In this document: one piece after another, positions 1 to 12,862 of the stretch
Layout: each line of letters begins with the position of its first letter
Numbering within the stretch: position 1 is the first letter of the stretch
Assembly: GCF_020906515.1 (NCBI RefSeq)
Contig: NC_085854.1
Location: 682,001-746,000 of the forward strand
Reading direction: 5' to 3'
DNA length: 64,000 nt
DNA from: Vanrija pseudolonga
Lineage: Eukaryota; Basidiomycota; Tremellomycetes; Trichosporonales; Trichosporonaceae
Translations under genes and position numbers: made by a program
The notes under the pieces: generated by a model
Databases searched by the model: none
What the model saw: only the letters and a program-made list of their open reading frames with translations
Told to the model about the DNA's origin: nothing

Positions 1-1392
1 ATGTCCGCGCGGGGCTTGGTGCACTCCTTGGATGAGAGCACCTCGACGGCGTCGAGGCGGCGGTTGATTTGCTCGATGTTGATCAGGGGGCGGAGGAGCC
101 AGGTGTGGAAGAGTTTCTTGCCGAGCGGCGTGACCGTCGTGTTGATGACGCCTGGTGTGAGCTGCATACGCGAAGGTCAGCACACACCATTGAGAGACAA
201 TGTCGTCGATTGCTGCTGCTTGGACGCCTTGGCGCCAGCGTCGATACTGAGGATGGCGAGGGATCTGGGGTCAGAGACGCCGCCGCCACATCACTCACGT
301 CAAGGCATCCTGGTTGATGAGCATGTGGTCCTCGCTGTGGTGTAAGTGTCGGGTTTCCTTCACGGTTCGCCCCCACCCAAAACACCCACAGGTTCATGCT
401 CTCGACAGCAGTGAGCTCGAAAGGCGTGATCCCGCTCGGGTCCGCGCCGCGCACCTTCGCCAGCTCCTCCAACAACGCACCAGCAGCGCACACGGCCCCA
501 GGTGCGTCAACATTGACGTGGCAGCCGAGCTTGAGCAGTGAGAGGCGGATACGTCCCATGCCCGCGTCGCGCTGGTCGACGTATCCCTGTTCGTGTTCCT
601 GCTCGCTGGCGTCGGACGTGCTCGGCGCCGGGCCGCCACGCCCAGAGTCGGACCAAGTGTACGCGCTCTCGGACACGGCACGCGCGTTGCGCGGAAGTCG
701 CACCGAGCCGAGGTGGTACAGCCCCATGTCGTGGCTGAACTTTGACGGCGTGAGGAGGTCGTATGTGGTGTTGGGGTTCTCCTGGCCTGGGCGTCAGCTG
801 GTTGAAAGGATAGTTAGCTCACAGTACTCTGCCGCCACCTCGACCAACGCATCGGGCGCCTTGCCGCTGAGGAGGATGACTGCCGGCTCGAACTGCTCCA
901 TCACTGCGCTGTCAGTTCAAATCTGCGGAACACGTGAACTGACACAAGGCCGCAGTGTCCCATCGATACGTGTCCTTCGTGTCCTCGAGCACGAGGAGCT
1001 TGTTGGTCTCGGGGTCGTAGTAGGCCGCCGAGAGGTTGCCTGGTCCGGGCGCATGCAGGGCGAGGTACTGCTGTGAGCTGATGTACATGCTCCTTCCAGC
1101 TTACATTCATCTTCTCTTCCTCCTGCTCTTCCTCGGCATGGCCGCCGGGGACAGGGCCGCCGAGGTACTCCCCCTCTCCCTGGAGCGTCGGCGCGAGCGA
1201 CGACTCGCGCGACGTGATCGACGGGGACATGGACACGCGCGACCGTGCCGGAGGAAGGGGCGGCGGCGGCATGAGACTGCGGTTTCCCCATCCATGTTGG
1301 GGACGTGGCGAGGCACGGGCGTAGCTGTCGTCTGTGTAGTCTGAGAGCGCGCTCGCTGGGCGCTTGCCCAGGCTTGACAGGCTCGAGGCCAT
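1..1392 (-). CDS. MSH5: Meiotic DNA mismatch-repair-family protein MSH5 (partial, C-terminus beyond the left edge)
   Basis: MutS homologue 5, which with MSH4 forms the MutSgamma clamp that stabilises meiotic crossover intermediates in the nucleus. The chosen start at 1392 gives MASSLSSLGKRP, followed by about 90 disordered residues. Spliced exons then read YLALHAPGPG and LLVLEDTKDTYRW (MutS domain II style), VCAAGALLEELAKVRG, NQDALTSLAIL, and at the left end LSLNGVINTTVTPLGKKL and TWLLRPL...INRRLDAVEVL, the conserved MutS lever/core segment. The LSLNGVINTT plus LLRPL pattern matches MSH5 better than MSH2, MSH4 or MSH6. At least five exons are split by introns of about 27-60 nt. The ATPase domain lies outside the window. 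An in-frame ATG exists upstream at 1488, but its extension looks like leader sequence. Identification is by remembered family motifs. Confidence 0.85.
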
Positions 1393-1827
1393 GGTTGGTG
1401 AAGTCGTTGTGCGAGTTGTGGATGAGTGAGTGGGAGAGTGTATGAGAGAGACACAGAGAGAAGAGAAAAGTTGCATGGAGAATACCAAGACGCACCGTGG
1501 CCTTCCTCGCCTTCCTCGACCAAGGAAGGCGGTCCGTGCGCACCGTCAGTGTTAGTTGACTGGACCGGTGCCACACTCCACATGCCACACCACCTCGGCA
1601 CCCGCCCCCCCACCCCACCTCATCCTGTTTAATGACCATGCATGGGGCCCACCATTGTAAGACTTAAAGTTCACGCTAGAAGAAAAAGTACAGCTCATGG
1701 TGGTTGATTTGATGTGGAGTCGAGGCAAAGAGAATGCTATATTGAAACAGGATCACGCGGCGCTCGTCGGCTGCCACGAGTGAGAGAGACGTGAGAGAGG
1801 AAAGCAGAGGGTGATCAGCACAACACG
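1393..1827. promoter_or_regulatory. Intergenic region: MSH5 upstream / PAP1 downstream
   Basis: 435 bases between the MSH5 start and the PAP1 stop, both genes on the minus strand. It should hold the MSH5 promoter and the PAP1 poly(A) site. The open frames across it overlap MSH5 exon 1 and are not convincing genes. I see no clear element. Confidence 0.5.
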
Positions 1828-4248
<2,421 letters not shown>

Positions 4249-5044
4249 GATGGAATGTGTGTTGCCTGCAACTCAGACTCTGGCTGGCTCAATGTAAAGG
4301 GAGAGAAGGTGATTACTCTTAATGGGGGTTGGTGGGAGCGGGCGACGGTGAACAATAGGGATGCTGTCGCTCTTTTAGTTTGGTGCGGCTGCGGAAAGGC
4401 TTGGTTGTGGGTGCGAAGGCGAAGGGGGGGATGAGTACTTTGTGAAGATGAGGAGGGCGTTGGAGAACAACAGATGCTTGCTGCTTGTCGCGGCGGCGCG
4501 GGGCAGCGTCGTCGAGACGAGACTCCTCAGTTGAATGACGGAGACCGATCCCTCCACTCACTCCACATTTTGATCCCGCGTCCCACACAGTCGTGGGCTG
4601 TGGCACCCACTCTAGCTCCTCCATCGTCCTTCATGCACACATGGTCGAACAATAACAACAGCTGGGGCATCGGGGCTGCCCATGCACTCGCCCCTCCTTG
4701 TCCCAATGGGGATCGGGTATGTCTTGAAACGTCGGAGTATATCACCCAGCGACGGCGAGACGAAGGACCCGCCCTTGGTGGTGACAACCCCCGCCGCCGA
4801 CATTGCCGGTCGCGGTGGCATGCACGAGGGGGGGACTTAATCTGCACGCACCCATGTGTGGGCCGGCAGGGCACCAAAGGATCCCGGTGGCTCAACCTTG
4901 TTTGTTGCCCGCCCACAGATCCCAGCACAATGTGGCTCCGCCACGGCACGGCGAGCTCGCACAGGACGCCGCGCCACAGAAGACTTCATTTCAGACCCAT
5001 GCATGGCAGTGTCTACTCTCTATATCATTACAAATCGTGCACAT
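4249..5044. promoter_or_regulatory. Intergenic region: PAP1 promoter / aminotransferase 3' end
   Basis: About 800 bases between the PAP1 start and the downstream end of the aminotransferase gene, both on the minus strand. Several open frames of 60-190 codons cross it on both strands, but none has a recognisable domain, a plausible intron pattern or a good start context. I regard it as promoter and 3' UTR. Confidence 0.45.
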
Positions 5045-6563
5045 TTACGCAATGACCTTCTGGCCGTCAACGTCGTGCTCGTGGGCCGACCCGTCCCACT
5101 CGGGGACGACGAACGACCAGTCGTCGCGCTCGAGGCGTCCGCGCTGGATGCCAGTGACGGTGTCACGGAGGAGCTTGATAAGGGGGTTGGCGGGGATGTT
5201 GTACTCGACGTCCTGGTAGCGAACGAGGCCGACCTGGACCACGACGACACCAGTTCCACAGCCGAACATTCTGTTCATTAGCCAAAGCTCCACGCGGCTA
5301 CCGCCACTCACCCCTTGAGCGAGCCGTCCTTGGTGCCCTCGACAATCTCGTTCATCGAAATGTCGCGCTCGACAACACGGATGTTCTTGGGCATGCCCTC
5401 GAGAGGGAAGGCCTGCTTGCCGCTGGCGTGGTCGTTGAGGAGGGTGATGATCGACTCGCGAGTGACACCGGGGAGGACGATGCCGTTGTCAAGCGACATA
5501 GTGACAAACTCGGTGACTGAAGGGGTCAGTCAAGGTCGAACGAGCCACACGGCAGCTCAGTTACTCACCGCCGTCCTTGGCCTCCTTGATGATCCAGACG
5601 TTCATGGCGCCGGCCTCGGAGATGAAGTCCTCCTTGCCGTAGCTGTGGAGCCAGAGGGACATGGCGAAGCCGGGCTGCTTGGCAACCGAGACGGTGCCAT
5701 AGTTGGCACCGAGCTTGTAGCTGCCAGTTCCTCCGGGCCAGGCGCGAATATACTTGTTGCACGCGTCGAGGCGGAGACCGGTACCCTCGGACGAGGCGTA
5801 GAGGCCCTTGCCGAGGTTGACCGACGTGACGACGTAGAGGAGGGCCTCGGCAGCGAAGGCGTCCTCCTTGATACCGAACGACTCCGAGGTCTCGAGGAGG
5901 GTGGGGCGGATGTAGAGGTTGTCACCGTCACCGGCGGGGACCATGGGGGCCTCTGGGATTTGTTAGAGGAGACGCGCTTCAAACTGAACTACGCACCAAG
6001 AGCGACGAGCTTGGAGAGGAGGTCGACGAGCTCGGCGTTATCCCACTGGTCCTGAACACTGTCAGTAAACGCCACAATTCACCGGAGCTTACCGGGAGGC
6101 CGACGCGGGCAGCAGAGCGCTTGAGACGGTCAAAGTTCTTGTTGGGACGGAAGAGGCGGAGCTTGCCTGCACGCGTTAGTGGCGCCGTTGAGGCGAGCAG
6201 AACCCACCCTGCTCGTCCTTGTAGCACTTCATGCCCTCGAAGCAGGTGACGGCGCTGAGAGCGTGTCAGCTACGTCACACTTGTCGGCGCCGGCCGGAGC
6301 GTGCCACAACTCACTACTGGAGGACACCGGCGAGGGGGTCGAACGAGAGGTCCTGACGGGGGCCGATCTTGGGCTGTCCCCAGCCGCTGGTCCTGCTCCA
6401 CTACAGGTGTCTGTCAGCTGAATGCTCTTGGTGTCGATTCCAAGGCCAAACTCACGGGGATAGTGAGCATGTACCGGCCATAGCCGCGGGGGTCGGTAGG
6501 GTGGTCGGCAGCCACGGGGGAGAAGTAGAGGGACGAGGCCTTGAGGGGAGCCTGGACAGTCAT
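5045..6563 (-). CDS. Branched-chain amino acid aminotransferase
   Basis: PLP enzyme (fold type IV) that interconverts leucine, isoleucine or valine with their 2-oxo acids using glutamate/2-oxoglutarate. About eight exons. N-terminus MTVQAPLKASSLYFSP, then FDPLAGVLQ, AVTCFEGMKCYKDEQG and KLRLFRPNKNFDRLKRSA (phosphate and substrate loop), YIRPTLLETSESFGI, RAWPGGTGSYKLGANYG containing the Schiff-base lysine (YKLGANYG), FISEAGAMNVWII, and DNGIVLPGVTRESIITL. The last exon begins at the conserved FGCGTGVVVV loop. The order and spacing match eukaryotic BCATs. The N-terminus lacks an arginine-rich amphipathic presequence, so a cytosolic isoform is more likely than a mitochondrial one. That is inference, because alternative upstream starts were not excluded. 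Confidence 0.92.
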
Positions 6564-8440
6564 TGTGCAGCTGTGTTTTGCGGGGAGATGCAGAAGATGT
6601 CAAAGAGAGCCAGGTAACCTTTCTTAAATGACGCCCTTGTTCAATGTTGTCGTGTCCAGGGATTGCAGGGGGGCCACAACGGTCAAGATCCACCCGAGTC
6701 AAAAATCCATCGCGGATCATCGGCACCGGTCAGCTGAGCTGGAAATCATAGGCGATGGTGGGGTCTCCACAGTGATAACGAATCACACGTCATAAAAGGG
6801 TGAGTTTTTCGGGTCGGCCTCGCCTGGACTCGTGCCGGGTGTGCTCTTACTCGGCCGTTAGTCTCCATCGTCCCAACCTCCCTTGCGCGCGAATCGCACA
6901 GAAGACAGGCAGAGAGCAGCGACCAACGCCCGACGACGCCGAAGCAACGCCGATGCCGACGCCGAGGGCAACATCGGAAACGCGCAATGCCTCGGGCATC
7001 TCGTCCGTCGTTCAACCCCGCTCGTCCTGGCCGAGCAGTCCCGGCGGCCGGCCGGCGGAGTCAAGCTCCGAGAGCGCGAGCACACTCTTCTCCACACCTT
7101 GCAGTTGATATCTGGCTGATCATTGTCTCAGCTCTCGTCTGGTCGAGTCCTTGATCCTCGCGCGAGTGAGGCAGACAGGCAGGTAGGTCGTCGCCCTCGC
7201 CATGAGCTTCTGCTTCTCGTGTTGGGGCGCGAGCGCTCACACCAGCCAGCAGCGTGGCGTGTCGTGTGATGACGCGACGGCGGTTGCTGGGGTGTGTGGG
7301 CGTGGCGTGTCTTCCCCTTCGACTGTGTCCCTCTTGCCCCGTCATCTTGCTCTGTGAACGCAGCGTCATTGACGTCTTGCGTACGTCGCAGAGCGGGCTC
7401 GTCATTTTTGGTCTTCCTCCGACTTGCAACTTGCAGCAGCAGGTCTTGACGGGGACCCCGGATTCTTCCCTCGTGGGTCGTGTGTTTCCGACCGACCTGC
7501 TTGCCGGGTGGTGGGTGGCCCGGTGGGTGGCAGAACTCCAGCCTCCTATTGAAGGTGACACGATAGCTTGTTCAGGCGCAGCCAGTGTGGCCCAGCTGCC
7601 CGTTGTTTCTAGGTTTGTCCCTTTGACAAGGGCGAGTTTCACCTGGAATCTGGCGCGCTCGAGGCGTCGAGGCGCGTGAGAGTGTTGCCTCCTGCTGCTA
7701 CATGAGAGGAACAAGGGCCAGCAACGTGGCCGCCACCTGGAGACGCGTTTGGGTATTTCCATAATGCCGGACCCTGAGAGGCATCCGGCCTGGGACCCTG
7801 AAGGAAGGGCATGGGCAGTGAGTGCAGACTGCTGCCGTGCCGTTCTTGCCGCATGCAGCCAGCCAGCCAGAGCGCGCTAGACGCACGCAGGCAGACAAGC
7901 GGCGGCGGGCAGGCGACCTGAACCCTAGGCCCTTTTTCTCAGTGTTGTTGCTGCCGTCTCGTCGTCGCCGCCGCTGCCGCCACCCGCGACGCCGTACATG
8001 AGGGCGTGCGCGCTGGCGTGCTCGCGCGCCCAGGCGCGTGCAGTCAGTGATCAGGTTACAGCCAAAGCCCAAAGTAAATAGCTCATCCTTTGCAAGCCAA
8101 GCACACAGGGGAATGTGAGAAGGGGCAAAGGCAGAGAGCAGGCTGCTCGCTCGTCTCGTCGGTCGTGGTCCTGGGCCGTGCCGCCGCCGCCTCCGCCGCG
8201 CCGGTTCCCTTGTGCACCACCGTACACGAACTATTGCCACCGCCGCCGCCGCCTCCGGCGAGCTGCCTGCTGCTTGTGTCGAGTCGCCGCCCTGCCCGAG
8301 TTTTGTCAGCCTGGCTACTTGCAGCCAGGAATCAAAGTGAAAGCCCAGCCCAGGCAGGCGATGGGCGATCCAGCGCTGTCCAGCCGGGCTGCTCGTTGGC
8401 TCGATTACACCGGTGCCGCTGCTGCCATACAACTGACGAC
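6564..8440. other. Gene-poor divergent intergenic region
   Basis: Lies between the start of the aminotransferase gene (minus) and the long leader of the Whi3-like gene (plus). Long open frames on the minus strand (about 230-295 codons around 7.1-8.6 kb) have composition-driven Arg/Pro/Ser content, no domain, and no supporting splice pattern, so I do not call them genes. It contains short repeated GGCAGGCAG/CCAGCCAG-type tracts. It probably holds the promoters of both flanking genes. Confidence 0.45.
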
Positions 8441-9533
8441 TGGTGCTTACTTGCCCCCCCTTGGCCTTGCCTCCCTCGCCGCGCGCCCTCCCACCCACCC
8501 ACACCTTCCCTTGCCTTTCGCCTTCCCTCTCGTACCCCCCTCCCACCCTCCCCCCCTTGCCTTTCCCCCCGCCACTCGTCAACATAGCCCATAGTAATCA
8601 CTACGGTGCACACACACACGTCCCCTCCCCCCTCCCCTCTCCCTTCCCTCCCTCCCCCCCCCCCATACGACACACGGTGTTGTGTACCTTTACCAACCTC
8701 CGTTGTAACAACACTTCGTCGTCTCCACCCATCCATCCATCCTCACACCTCCCACCCACCCACCCACCCCCCCACTCTCGCCTTCCTCCCCTTCTCTCAC
8801 CCCTCTCACTATACCACCCCCCTCCTTTCACCGTTTATTGTTTTCGATCACGCATTCACACCCACACCTTTTGCCCACTCTACCAACAAACGACCATCCC
8901 ATTCGGCCATCACACCAACTCCCAACCCACCACAATCGCGCGCGCGCCGCTATCGCTTGCTGCAATCATCCATCTCACTCTCTTGCTCTTGCTCTTGCTC
9001 GCTCGCTCGCGCCCGCCCAGCCTCGCCCTGTCCAACGCCCTCGCCCACGGCTCGCTTATCGCCACGACGCACGGCACGCACACGGACATCATCGCGGCCC
9101 ATCCTCACAACCCCCACTTACCCACCCTTCCCTCGTCACACATCCACATCCACAACAACATCCACCCAACGCGCTCGTCCTTCCATCCACCCTCCCTTTC
9201 AAGTCAAAGTCGCGATCCCGCTTCACCGATTTACACGCTGGACGAGGTCGCGTCGTGAGCAATCCGCACAGTCACTGGTACACGACCGTCGCGACCGTGC
9301 GCGGGAGGGGCAAGAGTAGAAGCAGAGGAAGGATTCAACCACCGTCGTCGAGCGTCTTGTCGACGACGTTGGCACCACCATCATCAGGACAACCTACGCC
9401 TGTCCTTGTAAATCAGACCATCCACCGGCGCATCCATCGCCTGCTAAACTCTACCACATCCACAGTCCGCTTTCCGGCGGCACAATCCACCTCGTAAACA
9501 CACAACCCTCATCACAACAACACTACTATCATA
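8441..9533 (+). promoter_or_regulatory. Pyrimidine-rich upstream leader of the Whi3-like gene
   Basis: On the plus strand this kilobase is overwhelmingly C and T with CACACA, CCCACC and CTCTTG runs (for example around 8750-8770 and 8980-9010). G is nearly absent over 8450-9000. Strand asymmetry of this kind is typical of fungal core promoters and long 5' UTRs, here unusually extended. Many upstream ATGs and three overlapping open frames lie in it. These are products of the low G content rather than proteins. It runs directly into the ATG at 9534. Confidence 0.6.
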
Positions 9534-12381
9534 ATGACCACCCCACCGTCTTCTCTCCCATCTCCGACACCGTCCTCGGGCTCGTCGGGGCAGCAGCACA
9601 AGCCTCAATCCTTTTCGTCAATAGCTGCCCTCCACACGTCGTCGGCGTCTAGCACCTCGCCACCGTCCTTGGCCAGCCAATCTGTGGGTGCACCTGGCGA
9701 CGGTGCGCCCTCTCGCGAGACGTCGTTTGATGCCTTCTCGGACGAGGCGCAGCAGACTCCTCCAGCTGGCTCAAACGTGTCTGGATTCCACAATGTCGCG
9801 TTTCTCCCCCAGGTCACCGCGTCTCCTCCGCCTCATGCTCCTCCCTACGTGCCACCAGCACAGCACGCCATGGCGCCGGACCCGATCCACTCGCTATCGC
9901 TATCTGGGCAGGCGGGCTCCGTCTGGGCACCTGGATGGCGCCCTGGCCCTCCTGGTCCGGGACCCGGCTATGCCCACCCACAAGGTGGCTATGGGCGAGG
10001 AGGTCCCAACGGCCACCTCACTCACCAGCTTCCTCCAAACCCCCTCGAGGCGTACGGCCCAGGATCTCGTCAATCCATGACGTCCACGCCAGGTGTTGCT
10101 CCCCTGGGCAGCGCTAACGGGGACCCAACACGTCGCACGGGCTCTCAACCCGGCGAGCCCCGCGACCGTCGCAGAGAGCGACACCGTGAGGAGGAGGGTC
10201 GTGAGCGTGAAGATGAGGAGGTTATCAGCACCATTTTCGTTGTTGGTTTCCCTGACGACATGAGCGTGAGTTCAAAGGATGGCAATGACCGGAAAGGAGG
10301 GGAGGGCCAAAGAACAGACACTGATACGCCCATAGGAGCGCGAATTTCAAAACGTCTTCACCTTTGCGCCTGGTTTCGAGGCCGCGACGCTGAAGTTCCC
10401 CTCTGGCTCAGCAAGGAGGGAGCCAGCTGCCGCTGCCGCTTTACTTGCCGAGCTCCAGCACTTGGCAGCCAACCAGGGTGGTGTCCCTGCGGGACTCTTG
10501 GGCTCTGAACACCCAGACCAGCCCCTCGACGAGTCGTTTGTTGGCATGAACTTTGGCACCCAGTCGTCGTCGGCCTCCAACACGCCCTCGGCCGCCATGT
10601 CATTAACGCCCTCTGCTCCATCTGGAGCTACTCTCGGTGCCGCAAACATTCCCCCATCGGTACCACCGCGTCGCCAAACCATTGGCTTTGCGCGCTTCAA
10701 GACCCGTGCCGATGCGTTGGCGGCCCGCGATCACCTGCAGGGACGTCGCATCGACACCCTCACCGGGGCCACCCTCAAGGCTGAAATGGCGAAGAAGAAC
10801 TTGCACACCAAGCGTGGCGTGGGAGGAGACGACCTTGTTGGTATCCTTCTCCGTTCTGGTCGTCTGTCTCAGCTGGTGAACCAACAGGCGCAGGCTCAAC
10901 AAGCGATCGGTGGAGCACCCGGAATCGGCCAGCCAAACGCCGCTGGCCCTATCGGTGCTCCCGTTGTCGGCCTCAACACCGGTGCTGCTCAATCCGCCAA
11001 GGAGGCCTGGGACGCATGGCCAGCACCTGCCCAGGCTGGATCTGACGCCAAGGTGGACAAGCTTGCCCAGTCACAACGTGCGCCATCCGCTCAGTCCACC
11101 ACCTCTGGTTCGCCACCCCTCTCGGTCAAGTCGCCGAACGCCCGCCCTACTGACAGCAAAGCCCTGCTGGCACTTGCTGAAGAGGCTGACGAGCTCGAAG
11201 GCTGGTCCGTCGGCTCTGTTGGACTCGGTGGCATGACTCTTGACTACCCTGGTGCACCTGGCGGTCCTCGTTCTGCTGGAGGTCCTGGTGGGCCTTTGCC
11301 CGTCGGCGCCGGCATCGCGCCACCCAACTCGGCAGGTCTTCAGCACGGTGCTATCGGCTTCAACAGCGGAGGCAGCGGAGCCGGCTACAGCCAGTACCCG
11401 CCTGCCATTGGCAGCTTTGGTGGTTCAGGCCCTCAGGACGGGGTTGACCCCCGGAGTCTGGGTATCGGTACCAACATGAACCCTGCCGACCAGAACCCCC
11501 CGATCAACACACTGTACATTGGCAACCTCCCCGCTATTTCGCCTCCCACTCACCCTCCCAACTTCCTCGAGGAGAGCCTCCGGGCCTTGTTCCACCGCCG
11601 CCCTGGCTTCAAGCGCATGTCGTTCCGCCAAAAGATCAATGGCCCAATGTGCTTTGTCGAGTTTGAGGACATTCCTTTTGCCACCCAGGCGATGCGTGAG
11701 CTCTACGGTAACACGCTCAACGGCCTCGTCAAGGGCGGTATCCGCTTGTCCTACTCGAAGAACTCGCTCGGCCAGCGCGGAAACTCCCACCAGCAAGGCG
11801 TCAGCACATCCATGTTCGGTGGCATCGCCCACACCGTCGCCCTCGCTGGCATGTCGTCTGGTCCCTCTGGCAACCAGATGGCTCCCGGCGCGCCAGGTGG
11901 TGGCTTCCTCGGCCCCTCCCCGCCTGTCCCCATCGGCTCGTCGAGCAGCACGGCGACTACGCCTGGTGCAGACCCCCGCCGACCCAGTGAAGGGTCGTCA
12001 TTGTCCCCAACAGCCCAGCCTTTCAATGCACCGCTCCCCAACAGCTCGCCTCGTTCTCAACGGTACTATGGTGGTGAGCGTCCAGCTGGCACTGGAAGCG
12101 GCTCGCCACCGGCCAACATTCCCGGCAGTAACCAGCAAGAAGCAGCTGCCGCGGCCTTCAACTCGTTTGCACCGTCATCCGCCTCGCAGAGTGGCTTCTC
12201 GCCCGTCTCGTCTCCGATCCGGACGCCGGCCTCGCTGGGCTGGGTCTCGTCCTCGAGTGGTGGTGGCGCCTCTGGCGGCACCTATGGCGCGTTTGAGGCC
12301 TTTGGAATGCCTCCCCACGGCTTGCCGTCTTTGAACGGTGCGGCCAGTGCATGGGGCGCCAACGCTCCAAACGCGTCGTAA
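9534..12381 (+). CDS. Whi3/Scw1-type RRM RNA-binding protein
   Basis: 925-residue RNA-binding protein of the fungal Whi3 (S. cerevisiae) / Scw1 (S. pombe) family, cytoplasmic regulators of cyclin and cell-wall mRNAs. One intron at 10266-10335 joins DDMS to EREFQNVF. The N-terminal ~200 residues are Ser/Pro-rich and disordered. A first RRM runs from [12 protein letters not shown] through [14 protein letters not shown], is interrupted by about 80 disordered residues, and resumes at [20 protein letters not shown]. The second, canonical RRM gives [10 protein letters not shown] (RNP2) and [18 protein letters not shown] (RNP1), ending [13 protein letters not shown], the family signature. The rest is Gly/Ser/Pro low complexity, consistent with condensate-forming relatives. 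The symbol is left blank because one-to-one orthology was not tested. Confidence 0.88.
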
Positions 12382-12862
12382 ACCATGTCGCAGCGCATAT
12401 CTTTTGGGTCTTTTACACTACAAGAAAAAACAACAAAACCACAATGCCAAAGCACCATCACCAACACACAAAATCTGCGCGCATAACCAACCACCACCAG
12501 CACCACCTCGTCGTATACACATTGCACCAGTCTCCCAATCCATGTCCACCTGGGTAACAACCACCAGGGGTCGTTAATACACTGTCTTCAACGCCACGTC
12601 TCTCTGCCATTGAAATCTTGCCAATCGCACTCCGCAAACTTCACATTTCATCACCCTCAACTCCCTTTGCCGCTCGTGCATGCATGTCTTGGCGTCACGA
12701 CCACGTCCATCTCATCCCCTCCATTGGCACCAACCGTCTTGCTCTCTTCATATTTTCACATAGCGATAGCCTGTTCCATTCGCGCCCATCCCCGTGGGTT
12801 TGCGCCACACCATGCATGCTTCGGCCCGTAGACGATGTACACATCAGCAGCTATGACGACGC
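12382..12862. other. Convergent 3' intergenic region
   Basis: About 480 bases between the stop of the Whi3-like gene (plus) and the stop of the CorA-like gene (minus). It is A-rich just after 12420 (AAGAAAAAACAACAAAACC) and otherwise C/T-rich. It should hold both poly(A) sites. No gene seen. Confidence 0.5.

Noticed and set aside
7061-8585. Two long minus-strand open frames (233 and 295 codons) in the divergent spacer
   Set aside because: No recognisable domain. The second is Gly/Arg-rich only because it reads the C/T-skewed strand in reverse. No splice-supported extension.
8443-9497. Three overlapping plus-strand frames rich in Pro, His, Ser and Thr
   Set aside because: They arise from the near absence of G, so stops are rare. 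Three overlapping frames are open at once, which argues for leader DNA rather than protein.
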